64,000 nucleotides of DNA, taken from Cryobacterium sp. PH31-AA6. Lineage in GTDB: Bacteria; Actinomycetota; Actinomycetes; Actinomycetales; Microbacteriaceae. Location: the NCBI RefSeq assembly GCF_030063195.1, contig NZ_JASISS010000005.1, forward strand, positions 62,001 to 126,000, read 5' to 3'. The notes under the pieces are model-generated. The model was not told the DNA's origin and searched no databases. It saw only the letters and a program-made list of their open reading frames with translations. Below are positions 10,123 through 21,016 of the stretch, one piece after another. The position numbers and the translations under genes were made by a program. Numbering within the stretch: the stretch's first letter is position 1; the number at the start of each line of letters is the position of its first letter.

Positions 10123-11077
10123 TCAGCCGCCGCCGACGTGGATGCCGGGTCGTCGGGCCGGGTCTGACTCGCTGGTGCGGAGGATCTCCCGCGCCACCTG
10201 CGCGGTGTCGCCCTGCCCGAGCAGAAGGTAGCGGAAGAGGTGGGTTACCGGATTGCCCTCCGACCACTCGAAGTAGGCGTGCGGCCGCACACCGGCGGCG
10301 TCCCGGAGCGCCAGCAGGATGGCGGCGATGGCGTTCGGGGCTGCCGGGCTCTTCGCTCGCAGTACCCGGTAGCCGTCGACTTCGACGCCGCGCACCTGCA
10401 GGCGTTCGGTGAAGCCGGACGGGTCGACGACGTCGATCTCCAGGAACAGGAGGTCGGCCGCCCCCGGCACCGGGGGAGCAGCAGGAACAGCGCAACCAGG
10501 GGGATCGCGACCGAGATGGCCGCGCTGAAGCCGAGGAGGAAGACCCCGCCGAGGATGAGCAGCAGCACGACCGTGACGGTCACGGCATGTCCCTGAATGA
10601 AGGCCGGCGAGAACGGGTTCTCCAGAAGGTGCACCGTCGCATCCGCCGACGACAGCGTGATCGTGATGATCCAGCTCGTGGCGACGAAGCCGAGCAGCAC
10701 GAGCACGAAGACCTACCCGCGCCAGAACGGCAAGAGCCGCTCCAGCATCACCACCGACCCCTGGCCGCGCGGGCTCTCCCTGGCCACCCGCCGGTACATC
10801 GGCAACATGCCGAGCAGGGTCAGGGCCACGATCAGCAGCGTCGCCAGCGGCGAGAGGGCGCCGGCTGCCAGGGCCGCGATGCCGGGAAATAGTCCACACC
10901 GGTCAGGCACATCACCTTCCACCAGGAGTTGGTCGCCGTGGTCTCTTCGCTGCTCTCCGGCCCCACCGGCTGCACCGGGTTCTGGAGCATCCAGCGCGTG
11001 AAAGCGCTGGTCGGGGCCGTGGCGCGCGGCGGGCGTGGCACGCTCGCGGGAATCAGCGGTCCGGCAGGTGATGTCAT
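10123..11077 (-). pseudogene. APC-family amino acid transporter, degraded
   Basis: The pieces read in order along the minus strand. From ATG 11077 (good ribosome site GGGAG) the N-terminus runs through [14 protein letters not shown] frame change near 10890 leads into [18 protein letters not shown]. An in-frame TAG (10713-10715) follows FWRG, where a lysine codon is expected. Transmembrane segments continue to about 10490. A second frame change plus loss of the remaining membrane region joins to the C-terminal cytosolic domain ([15 protein letters not shown] to the stop at 10123). Intact relatives are about twice this length. At least four independent lesions make it a pseudogene. Confidence 0.85.
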
Positions 11078-11327
11078 GGTTTTCTCTCCCGGTGGCATCC
11101 GGCCTGCCTCGGGGCCCGGTGGAACCACGTCGGCAGATCACCATTGTCGACCCGTTCGCCGTTTCCTGGCCATTCGCGGCGCGGTGATCCGCAACGTCGC
11201 CGGGGCGCGCCCGCCGGACCGCCGGGCACGACCATAATCGACGTGTACCCCCTGGGCAGTCGGCCCACCGGGAGGAGAGGTCCCGAGCCGGGCATCCGCC
11301 CGCGCTCGCCGCCGGAAAGCGACGTCC

Positions 11328-11885
11328 ATGCCAGGCATTCCCACCACCCGGGTCGCCGTTCGGGCCGTCTGGGAGAGCGGAACCCCGGACTACGCCGACG
11401 TCGGCGACGCCGAGACCGCCGGCCGGGTGCTCACCGCGCTCCTGCGGTCCGCCCTCGAGCTGCTGCAGTACCGCCGGCTCGACTGGGCTCCCGACGCGAT
11501 CCAGCTCGTGTCCAGCGACCTGACGGCCTACCTCCGGTTTCCGGCGGCCGACGAGCGCACGGCGGATGTCGCGGTGCAACTCTCGCAGGCCCTCGCCGCC
11601 CACGCCACGGACGGGCTGAACCTCGGCCGGATCATGGGGGCCAACCCGCCCTGGCGGTCGGCGCGCATCCTCGTGCTCGCCGACGAGGACGGCGCCTCGA
11701 CCACCCGGCTCGACCTCGATCCGGAGGGGGAGTGCCGGGTGTCCTGGTACGGCCCCTTCGACAACGCCCGCTTCACCGAGATCGCCATCGGGTTCGCACT
11801 TTTCCTCACCCACATCGTCGCGAATGTGTTCGACGACGACGACGGCAGCGAGACGTTCGAGGAGTCGTTCGACTGGGTGATCTGA
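11328..11885 (+). CDS. Hypothetical protein
   Basis: 185 residues, no family recognised. No signal peptide or membrane segment is apparent. The protein is acidic, and a run of four aspartates near the C-terminus is followed by an acidic tail ending FDWVI. The mixed alpha/beta pattern and [21 protein letters not shown] hint at a soluble domain. It ends one base before the convergent MATE gene. Codon use and GC content match the neighbours, so it is probably native. The 250 bp before it (11078-11327) show no other gene. Confidence 0.6.
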   Translation: MPGIPTTRVAVRAVWESGTPDYADVGDAETAGRVLTALLRSALELLQYRRLDWAPDAIQLVSSDLTAYLRFPAADERTADVAVQLSQALAAHATDGLNLGRIMGANPPWRSARILVLADEDGASTTRLDLDPEGECRVSWYGPFDNARFTEIAIGFALFLTHIVANVFDDDDGSETFEESFDWVI

Positions 11886-11886
11886 T

Positions 11887-13218
11887 TCAGCGCGCTCCGA
11901 CGACCATCCAGGTCGAAGCACGGGCGCGCAGGCCCAGGGTCACCGCGCGGGCGCCGAGGTAGCCGAAGGCGAACGCCGCCATCAGCCAGGCCAGCCCGGC
12001 CGCCCCGGCCGGCGCCCAGAGCAGCGCGCCGACGGCCAGCGGAACGAAGGCGGCCAGGTTCACGACACCCGTGACGGCAAGGTACCGGGCGTCGCCGGCT
12101 CCGATCAGCACGCCGTCGAGCACGAAGACCACGCCGCCGAGCGGAACGGACAACCCGAGCACGATCAGCGTGGCCGGGAGCAGGGTGCGTACCTCGGCTG
12201 CATTGGTGAAGAGGGTGCCGAGCACGCCGCTGGTGGCGATCACGAGCAGTCCGAGCACCGCGCCGCTGAGCAGGCCCCACTCCAGGCAGCGCCGCAGCAC
12301 GGCCCGCACGCCGGCCAGGTCCCCGGCGCCGAGGCCCCGGCCGACCAGTGCCTGCGCGGCGATGGCCAGCGCGTCGAGGGCGAACGCGAGGGTGGCGAAC
12401 AGCGTCATCGCGATCTGGAAGGCCGCCAGTTCGGGCGAGCCGAGGCTCGTCGCCGTGAACACCGCGAGCAGCATTGCCGCGCGGAGGCTGACCGTGCGGA
12501 GGAAGAGCCAGCCACCGCTGGTCGCACCGCGCAGCACGCCCGCGCGGTGCGGGCGCAGCCTCGCCCCCTCGCGCCGGGCGTGGCGCCCGACCACGACGAG
12601 GTAGACGGCGACCATGGCCCACTGGGCGACGATCGTGCCGAGAGCGGAGCCGATGAGACCGAGCCCGAGCCCGTAGATGAACCACAGGTTCAGCAGGATG
12701 TTGGCCGAGAAGCCGAAACCGGCCACCCAGAGCGGGGTGCGGGTGTCCTGCAGCCCGCGGAGCAGGCCCGTGGCCGCGAAGACGAGCAGCATGGCGGGGA
12801 GCCCGAGCATCGAGAGGCCGAGGTAGCCTGAGGCGGCATCCGTGACGGCCGGCTCGGCCCCGAAGGCACCGACCAGGGCCGGGGCGGCCAACCAGCCGGC
12901 CGCCGCGAGCAGCACGCCCAGGCCGAGGGCGAGCCACAGGCCGTCGATGCCGACCGAAACCGCGCGCCCCCGGTTGCCGGCGCCCAGCCAGCGGGCCACG
13001 GCGGGGGTCGTGCTGTAGGCGAGGAACACCATCAGGCCGATGATCGTCTGGAGGACCGCACTGGCGAGGCCGAGTCCGGCCAGTGGCACCGTTCCGAGGT
13101 GCCCGACCATTGCGGAGTCAGCGAGCAGGAACAGAGGCTCGGCGATCAGGGCGCCGACGGCGGGAATGGCGAGGCGCAGGATCTCGCGGTCGATGGGCTG
13201 CGGGCGGAGGAAGGAGAT
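11887..13218 (-). CDS. MATE family efflux transporter (DinF-like), start uncertain
   Basis: About 443 residues with twelve membrane segments. [21 protein letters not shown], then [11 protein letters not shown], is the typical N-terminus of the DinF branch of MATE exporters, which expel drugs or toxic metabolites against a cation gradient. The homology begins near 13218, but no ATG, GTG or TTG lies there in frame; candidates are ATC 13218, ATA 13230 or a distant GTG 13455. The first in-frame ATG inside the homology would remove the first helix. Either an unusual start codon is used or the start has been lost by mutation. Confidence 0.75.
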   Translation of the reverse strand: MSFLRPQPIDREILRLAIPAVGALIAEPLFLLADSAMVGHLGTVPLAGLGLASAVLQTIIGLMVFLAYSTTPAVARWLGAGNRGRAVSVGIDGLWLALGLGVLLAAAGWLAAPALVGAFGAEPAVTDAASGYLGLSMLGLPAMLLVFAATGLLRGLQDTRTPLWVAGFGFSANILLNLWFIYGLGLGLIGSALGTIVAQWAMVAVYLVVVGRHARREGARLRPHRAGVLRGATSGGWLFLRTVSLRAAMLLAVFTATSLGSPELAAFQIAMTLFATLAFALDALAIAAQALVGRGLGAGDLAGVRAVLRRCLEWGLLSGAVLGLLVIATSGVLGTLFTNAAEVRTLLPATLIVLGLSVPLGGVVFVLDGVLIGAGDARYLAVTGVVNLAAFVPLAVGALLWAPAGAAGLAWLMAAFAFGYLGARAVTLGLRARASTWMVVGAR

Positions 13219-13395
13219 GCTCCAGAGTATCCGTCCGGCCGTGCGGAGATGAGCTCGTCCTCCTGTCGGGATCAGGCCCGGCCCAGCCCGCGCCCGTTTC
13301 CGCAGCCCGCGCCCGCGGGCGCGGTAGCGCCCTGCCGTTCCCGTCGCGGCGAGTCTCCTGGTCGGGGCGGCCTCGCGCCGTCCGATCCTGTCTCC

Positions 13396-13458
13396 CGGTG
13401 GTCGAGCCGGTCGAGACCGGGACGGCCGGCGGGGCCTCGCGACGGGCTCGACCACCGG
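13396..13458. repeat. Inverted pair of the dispersed GTCTCGAC..CTCGACCAC repeat
   Basis: Two diverged copies of the window-wide repeat face each other: 13396-13420 in minus orientation (CGGTGGTCGAGCC then GAGACC) and about 13434-13458 in plus orientation (GGGCTCGACCACCGG). They can fold into a long imperfect hairpin between the HNH gene and the MATE gene, both on the minus strand. Nothing else is recognisable in 13219-13498. Confidence 0.75.
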
Positions 13459-13498
13459 CTCGAGGCCTGTTCCGGAGCTCCGGCGGCGACCGGTCGGG

Positions 13499-14842
13499 TC
13501 AGAAGGGGGCGGGTTCGGGCGCGGGCGGCTCGTTCGGTGGCGGTCCCGAGGCCGGGGGCGCGGTCGCGTCCGGTGGTGCGGCTTCCGTGGGCGGCGGGGT
13601 GGTCTGGATGAATGTGGCGGGTTCGGTGGTGAAGGTGCGCCCGGTGGGGGAGGTCCATTGGAGGAGTCCGTTGTCGAGGTGTCTGACGGTCCAGCCGGTT
13701 TCGCTTTTGAGAGCGTGGCAGCCGGGGCAGAGGTGGGCGAGGTTGTCGTGGGCGGTGAGTCCGTTGAATTGCCAGTCGAGGGAGTGGTCGAGGTCGGAGT
13801 GGGCTGCGGGTTTCGTGCAGCCGGGGAATCGGCAGGTTTCGTCGCGGAGTCGGAGCCACCGTTTGAGGTGTGTGGGCACTGGGTAGTGGTCGCGGCCGAC
13901 GGAGAGTACGACGCCGGTCTCGGGGTGGGTGAGGAGCCGGGTGAAGCCGGCTGCACCGCCGGCGAGGCGCCTGGCGGTGTCGGGGTCGATCGGCCCGTAT
14001 CCTTCGAGGTGGCCGGGTTCTTCGGACTGGTCCATCAGGGTGAGTACCGGAACGGTCACGTTGACGGTGGCGCGGATCCCGGCGCCGATGCCGGTGGGGG
14101 TGACCCCGTCTAGGAGCAGGTCGGTGAGCACGTCCGTTCGCAGTTGGCTGAGGGTGCGGGGTTCGTCCGGGGTGTGCAGGCTCAGCGCCGTGGTGGTGAT
14201 GCGCAGGTATGCGGCGTGCACGCGTTCGGCGGTGTCGTAGAGCCAGAGCGAGGCCATCCCGTCGGCTTCGGCCTCCATCATCACCCTGCGGTCGAGGACG
14301 GATATCGTGTGCCGGGCCTGGATCGTCTCGGGATGCAACCGTTCCCGGAGCACCCGGGCCTTGTACTTGAGCTTGGACGCGGTCAGGTGCCCCGCCGAGC
14401 GCAGCAGTGCGGCCTCGAACGCGGCCTTGGCGGCCGAGGGGACCCTCCACGCCTGCCCGATCAGCACCTGCGCGTGCCGGTAGCTGATCTCCCCGGTCTG
14501 GAGTGCGGCCCGGGTTGCCGGGAGTTCCTCGGCCAGGGCGCGGCTGTCTTCGATCAGGTTCTCCGCGGTGCGTTGCGGGAGACGCAGGGTGAGCGCCAGT
14601 TCGCTGACGAACTCACGCTGCGCGACCGTCTCCGCGGGCCACCGGCCGCCCGGCACGGCCCGGCTCGCGGCCGTGGCCTCGCTGAACCGGCGGGCCTCGT
14701 CCACGAGAGCCGCCCGCCGCGCACAGGCCGACGCGATCTCCCGCTCGGCCGCGGCGATCGCGTCGAAACGGCTGCCGAGCGCCTCCTGCCGGGCGATGAA
14801 AGCTGCTGTCATGCGAGTCAGATTACGGGCAGCCACCGACAT
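13499..14842 (-). CDS. DUF222 / HNH endonuclease (13E12 repeat family)
   Basis: 447 residues. The N-terminal DUF222 domain (about 20-310) is helical. The C-terminal HNH nuclease has CRFPGC, then HSDLDHSLDW with the catalytic histidine, then NLAHLCPGCHALK, so four cysteines bind a structural zinc. The tail after residue 400 is rich in proline and alanine. These proteins are multicopy in Microbacteriaceae and mycobacteria; their role is unknown and links to mobile DNA are unproven. ATG 14842 is taken as start, ATG 14812 is possible. Both flanks carry copies of the dispersed repeat. Confidence 0.85.
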   Translation of the reverse strand: MSVAARNLTRMTAAFIARQEALGSRFDAIAAAEREIASACARRAALVDEARRFSEATAASRAVPGGRWPAETVAQREFVSELALTLRLPQRTAENLIEDSRALAEELPATRAALQTGEISYRHAQVLIGQAWRVPSAAKAAFEAALLRSAGHLTASKLKYKARVLRERLHPETIQARHTISVLDRRVMMEAEADGMASLWLYDTAERVHAAYLRITTTALSLHTPDEPRTLSQLRTDVLTDLLLDGVTPTGIGAGIRATVNVTVPVLTLMDQSEEPGHLEGYGPIDPDTARRLAGGAAGFTRLLTHPETGVVLSVGRDHYPVPTHLKRWLRLRDETCRFPGCTKPAAHSDLDHSLDWQFNGLTAHDNLAHLCPGCHALKSETGWTVRHLDNGLLQWTSPTGRTFTTEPATFIQTTPPPTEAAPPDATAPPASGPPPNEPPAPEPAPF

Positions 14843-14908
14843 TCCCGGCCCCGAATCGGGCCGGTTTGACAGGTGTGGATAAGCTGATCAGGAGCGGAAT
14901 GTGGAGGG

Positions 14909-15090
14909 GGTCTCGACAGGCTCGACCACCGGGGGTCTCGACAGGCTCGACCACCGGGGGTCTCGACAGGCTCGACCACCGGGGTGCTCGACCACCGGGG
15001 GTCTCGACAGGCTCGACCACCGGGGTGCTCGACCACCGGGGGTCTCGACAGGCTCGACCACCGGGGTGCTCGACCACCGGGGGTCTCGAG
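14909..15090. repeat. Array of the dispersed repeat: five 25-bp and three 16-bp units
   Basis: Five units with core GTCTCGACAGGCTCGACCAC start at 14909, 14934, 14959, 15000 and 15041. Three shorter units, GTGCTCGACCACCGGG, start at 14984, 15025 and 15066, so the last part alternates long and short. The array fills most of the 497-bp gap between the divergent HNH and M13 peptidase genes. Units abut without unique spacers, so it is not a CRISPR. A diverged copy lies at 15182-15236. Confidence 0.92.
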
Positions 15091-15243
15091 CACGAGGGTG
15101 CGCTCGCGGCCCGCGTTGGCGCTCGGGGCGCGCGGTCTACGGTGCGCCCGCTTCCCGGAGGCGCGCCGCGAGGGCTCGGAGGGTCTCGACGAGCTCGACC
15201 ACCGGGGATCGACTCGCGCGGCTCGATCACCGGGGGCGCGACC

Positions 15244-15275
15244 GGGACGCCGGGACGCTGGGACGCTGGGACGCT
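15244..15275. repeat. 8-bp tandem repeat GGGACGCT
   Basis: Four contiguous 8-bp units (the first ending in C) lie between the repeat array and the M13 peptidase promoter. Confidence 0.85.
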
Positions 15276-15327
15276 GGGAGGGTGCCCAACGCCGCGGTGG
15301 CGAGGTCGATCCGGGCTGCGCAGCGAA

Positions 15328-15333
15328 TAGGCT
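15328..15333 (+). promoter_or_regulatory. -10 box TAGGCT, leaderless start of M13 peptidase
   Basis: TAGGCT, six bases, then ATG 15340. Confidence 0.65.
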
Positions 15334-15339
15334 GGGAGC

Positions 15340-17304
15340 ATGACTGCTCAGGGGACCGCATCCGGAATCGACCGCGACGAACTCGACCCGGGAGTGCGTC
15401 CACAGGATGACCTGTTCCGCCACGTGAACGGCAAGTGGATCGGCCGCGCCGAGATCCCGGCGGACAAGGCCCGCTGGGGTTCCTTCTACCTGCTGGCCGA
15501 GGAATCGGAGAAGGCCGTGCGGGAGATCATCCTCGAGGCCCAGACAGCCGAGCCCGGCTCGGAAGAGCGCAAGTTCGGCGACCTGTACGCCAGCTTCCTC
15601 GACGAGCAGAAGGTCGAGGCGCTCGGCGCAACGCCGCTCGCCGACGACCTCGCCACGGTCGACGGCATTTCCTCCATTCCCGTGCTCCTGGGCACCCTCG
15701 GACGCCTCGAACGCGCCGGCGTCGCGGGAGCCTTCCAGCTCTACGTCGACAACGACCCGGGAAACCCGGAGCGCTACCTTGTCTTCGTCGAGCAGTCCGG
15801 GCTCGGCCTGCCCGACGAGTCCTACTACCGCGACGACACCTCCGGCGCGATCCGCGAGGCGTACCAGGCCTTCATCGAGCGGATGTTCGGCCTCGCCGGG
15901 ATCACGGACGCCGCGGCCAGGGCCGCCCGCGTCTTCGAGCTCGAGACCGAACTGGCGACCCATCACTGGGACAAGGTCCGGTCCCGCGACAGCGAGAAAA
16001 CCTACAACCTCAAGACCTGGGGCCAGGTCACCGCGCTCGCAGCGGGGGCCGACCTGCAGCTCTGGCTCGAGGGGCTCGACGCTCCGGCCACGGCCTTCGA
16101 TGACGTCGTCGTGCGCCAGCCCAGCTTCATCACCGGACTCGCCGAGATGCTGACCGAGGAGCGACTCCCGGCCTGGCAGGACTGGCTGCGCTGGCAGATC
16201 ATCCGTTCGAGCGCCGCCTACCTCTCTGGCGACTTCGTCGACGCCAGCTTCGATTTCTACGGCCGCACCCTCACCGGCACGCCCCAGCTGCGCGACCGGT
16301 GGAAGCGCGGCGTCTCCCTCGTGGAGGGCGCCCTGGGCGAGGCCGTCGGCCGCATCTACGTCGAGCGTCACTTCAAGCCCAGCGCCAAGGCCAGCATGGA
16401 CGTGCTCGTTGCCAACCTGGTCGAGGCCTACCGCCGCAGCATCGCCGACCTCGACTGGATGACCGAGGAGACGAGGGCCCGCGCACTTGACAAGCTCGAG
16501 AAGTTCACCCCGAAGATCGGCTATCCGGTGAAGTGGCGCGACTACTCCACCCTCGCCATCGACCCGGGTGACCTCATCGCCAACGTGCGCGCCACCAACG
16601 AGTTCGAATTCCAGCGCGAGCTCGGCAAGATCGGCAACCCCCTCGACCGCGACGAGTGGTTCATGACCCCGCAGACCATCAACGCCTACTACAACCCCGG
16701 ATTCAACGAGATCGTCTTCCCCGCCGCCATCCTGCAGGTGCCGTTCTTCGACGCCGACCGGGATGCCGCGGCCAACTACGGCGCGATCGGCGCGGTGATC
16801 GGCCATGAGATCGGGCACGGCTTCGACGACCAGGGCTCCAAGTACGACGGCGACGGGCTGCTCACCGATTGGTGGACCGAGGAAGACCGTGCCGCCTTCG
16901 AGGAACGCACCAGCTCGCTGATCGAGCAGTTCAACGCCCTGGCTCCCCGGCAGGTTCCCGACCACTTCGTCAACGGCGCTCTGACCATCGGCGAGAACAT
17001 CGGCGACCTCGGCGGCCTCTCGATCGCGTGGAAGGGTTACCTGATCTCCCTGGCCGGCGCCGAGCCGCCCGTGATCGACGGGCTTACCGGGGCCCAGCGT
17101 TTCTTCCTCTCCTGGGCCCAGGCCTGGCAGCTCAAGATGCGTGACGCGGAGGCCATTCGCCTGCTCGCGATCGACCCGCACTCGCCCAACGAATTCCGCT
17201 GCAACCAGATCGTCAGCAACATCGACGACTTCTACGCCGCGTTCGATGTCGTCGAGGGTGACGCGCTCTGGCTCGCCCCGGACAAGCGCGTCACCATCTG
17301 GTGA
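15340..17304 (+). CDS. M13 family zinc metallopeptidase (PepO/neprilysin type)
   Basis: 654 residues, the usual M13 length. The zinc motif HEIGH is at 489-493. The third zinc ligand is the glutamate in GENIGDLGG near 551, and NAYYNPGFNEIVFPAAIL precedes the active site as in all M13 enzymes. No signal peptide or N-terminal anchor is visible, so it is probably a cytoplasmic oligopeptidase. The C-terminus ends with the family-typical LAPDKRVTIW. Confidence 0.94.
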   Translation: MTAQGTASGIDRDELDPGVRPQDDLFRHVNGKWIGRAEIPADKARWGSFYLLAEESEKAVREIILEAQTAEPGSEERKFGDLYASFLDEQKVEALGATPLADDLATVDGISSIPVLLGTLGRLERAGVAGAFQLYVDNDPGNPERYLVFVEQSGLGLPDESYYRDDTSGAIREAYQAFIERMFGLAGITDAAARAARVFELETELATHHWDKVRSRDSEKTYNLKTWGQVTALAAGADLQLWLEGLDAPATAFDDVVVRQPSFITGLAEMLTEERLPAWQDWLRWQIIRSSAAYLSGDFVDASFDFYGRTLTGTPQLRDRWKRGVSLVEGALGEAVGRIYVERHFKPSAKASMDVLVANLVEAYRRSIADLDWMTEETRARALDKLEKFTPKIGYPVKWRDYSTLAIDPGDLIANVRATNEFEFQRELGKIGNPLDRDEWFMTPQTINAYYNPGFNEIVFPAAILQVPFFDADRDAAANYGAIGAVIGHEIGHGFDDQGSKYDGDGLLTDWWTEEDRAAFEERTSSLIEQFNALAPRQVPDHFVNGALTIGENIGDLGGLSIAWKGYLISLAGAEPPVIDGLTGAQRFFLSWAQAWQLKMRDAEAIRLLAIDPHSPNEFRCNQIVSNIDDFYAAFDVVEGDALWLAPDKRVTIW

Positions 17305-17376
17305 GAACCCTCCAACCTCGTTGAGTTATGGTGTTGCCGGGCCAGCAGGTCCGGCGCACGGAAGGACCCGCATCCG

Positions 17377-18285
17377 GTGGTGAAGCCAGCCCAGGGCTCA
17401 GAACGACGGTCGCGGCATGCCGCCGCGCAGCTCGGAAAACACGGCGGCGCGAAACCCGGCGCGAACTTCGGCCGTGGATTCCAGGCCCTCGGCGACCTCG
17501 CCGTCAACGGGGTACAGGTCTCGGCGCGCGCCACCGACCTGGTCACCGGCCGGGTGCTGTTCTCCGTCGACGACCACGTCGTGATGCCGACCGCCGGGAT
17601 CGGCACGGTTCTGGTCCTGATCGAGGTCGCGGCACGGTTGCGCGAGCCCGACTTCGGCGCGTACACGAGCCTGGACCGCACCCACCTCGACTCGGTCGGC
17701 GGATCGGGCGTCTGGCAGCACCTCCAGGCTCCGTCGCTGCCCGTGGCCGACCTCGCCGCGTTGGTCGCCGCCACCGGCGATAACCTGGCCGCGAATGTGC
17801 TCATCCGTGCGGTCGGTCTCGAGGCCGTGCGCGCCCGCACCGAACAGCTCGGCCTCTCTCGCACGGCGCTGCTCGATCTGGTGCGCGATGAACGCGGACC
17901 CGACCACGCGCCTCAGCTCTCGGTCGGAAGCGCCAAGGACCTCACCTGGTTGTTCACGGCGCTGGCACGCGGCGAGATCGTTGACGCCGCGGTCAGCGAG
18001 CGGGTGATCGGCTGGCTGTCCCTGGGCAGCGATCTGTCCATGGTGGCCAGCGCATTCGGCTTCGATCCGCTCGCCCACCGCGAGGGCGACCACGGCATGC
18101 TGCTGGTGAACAAGACCGGCACGGACGCCGGGGTGCGCAGCGAGGTCGGGATCCTGCGCGGTCCGCGCGCCGGCGTGACCTACGCGGTGTCGATGTCGTT
18201 CGCCGATACGGCGCTCTCGGCCAGGCTCGCCGTGCTCGACGGGATGCGGGCGGTCGGCCTGGACCTGCTCGAATACGTGCACTGA
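17377..18285 (+). CDS. Beta-lactamase/transpeptidase-like protein lacking catalytic residues
   Basis: 302 residues with the class A beta-lactamase (serine hydrolase) fold. The family's SxxK motif is replaced: PTAGIGTVL reads GIGT, so both nucleophile and lysine are lost. The SDN motif reads GDN. Only the KTG element is intact (LLVNKTGTDAG). No signal peptide is visible, so it would be cytosolic. The frame is complete and unbroken and codon use is normal, so a retained non-catalytic role such as ligand binding is more likely than decay, though recent loss cannot be excluded. It follows the M13 gene by 72 bp and ends at a strong terminator. Confidence 0.75.
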   Translation: MVKPAQGSERRSRHAAAQLGKHGGAKPGANFGRGFQALGDLAVNGVQVSARATDLVTGRVLFSVDDHVVMPTAGIGTVLVLIEVAARLREPDFGAYTSLDRTHLDSVGGSGVWQHLQAPSLPVADLAALVAATGDNLAANVLIRAVGLEAVRARTEQLGLSRTALLDLVRDERGPDHAPQLSVGSAKDLTWLFTALARGEIVDAAVSERVIGWLSLGSDLSMVASAFGFDPLAHREGDHGMLLVNKTGTDAGVRSEVGILRGPRAGVTYAVSMSFADTALSARLAVLDGMRAVGLDLLEYVH

Positions 18286-18303
18286 CCGGCTGAAGCCGGA
18301 AAC

Positions 18304-18339
18304 ACGGATGCCTCCCCGGGTTGGCGGGGAGGCATCCGT
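18304..18339. terminator. Terminator hairpin between convergent genes
   Basis: A perfect 15-bp stem, ACGGATGCCTCCCCG with its complement, around a 6-base loop. It can serve the serine-hydrolase-like gene and ybdD on opposite strands. The T-run is weak, as is usual in actinobacteria. Confidence 0.85.
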
Positions 18340-18353
18340 TCAGCGTCGGCGGG

Positions 18354-18565
18354 TCAGCAGCACCGACCCTGCGGGTTGGTGTCCTGGCGGTCGGTCTGGT
18401 CGCGCCAGAACTCGCGCTCGGTCATCACCGGGGGAGTCTCGCCCGCGTCGCAGGCGTGCCTGGACTCGTGATGGGCCCGGTACTTGTCGTAGGCGTCTTC
18501 CCCCATCACGCCCTTGATGAACCAGGCCAGATCCCGCGCCCCCTTCTTCAGGAGCCCGACGGTGT

Positions 18566-18569
<4 letters not shown>
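18354..18569 (-). CDS. ybdD: YbdD/YjiX family small protein
   Basis: 71 residues, DUF466 (YbdD/YjiX) family, with the hallmark YDKYRAHHESRH and a late EREFWRDQ. Small cytosolic partners of CstA/BtsT pyruvate transporters; in enterobacteria the pair is needed for pyruvate uptake. The ATG overlaps the cstA stop in ATGA, implying coupled translation. Confidence 0.9.
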
Positions 18570-20860
<2,291 letters not shown>

Positions 20861-20947
20861 GGTCTCTCCTTTGAGGTTCCGCACCGGCTGCGGGAATCCT
20901 TAGCAAGGCTAACAGCTGGACGCCGGAGTGGGGACGAACGCCTAAAA

Positions 20948-20953
20948 TAGGCT
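20948..20953 (+). promoter_or_regulatory. -10 box TAGGCT of glyQS
   Basis: TAGGCT in an AT-rich stretch (AAAATAGGCT) about 60 bases before GTG 21017. Unlike most genes here, this mRNA would carry a leader with a ribosome site. Confidence 0.5.
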
Positions 20954-21016
20954 GAGCGCCGCCGGGCTACCGACCGCGTGCGACACACTTTCCCACCTTC
21001 GACCATTGGAGCCACC

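Noticed and set aside
13499..14842. HNH gene as part of a mobile element or restriction system
   Set aside because: No methyltransferase, transposase, integrase or target-site duplication is seen. The DUF222-HNH family is multicopy in such genomes.
14909..15090. CRISPR array
   Set aside because: Units abut with no unique spacers of constant length, and no cas gene is present.
17377..18285. Beta-lactam resistance gene
   Set aside because: The active-site serine and lysine are absent, and no export signal is visible.
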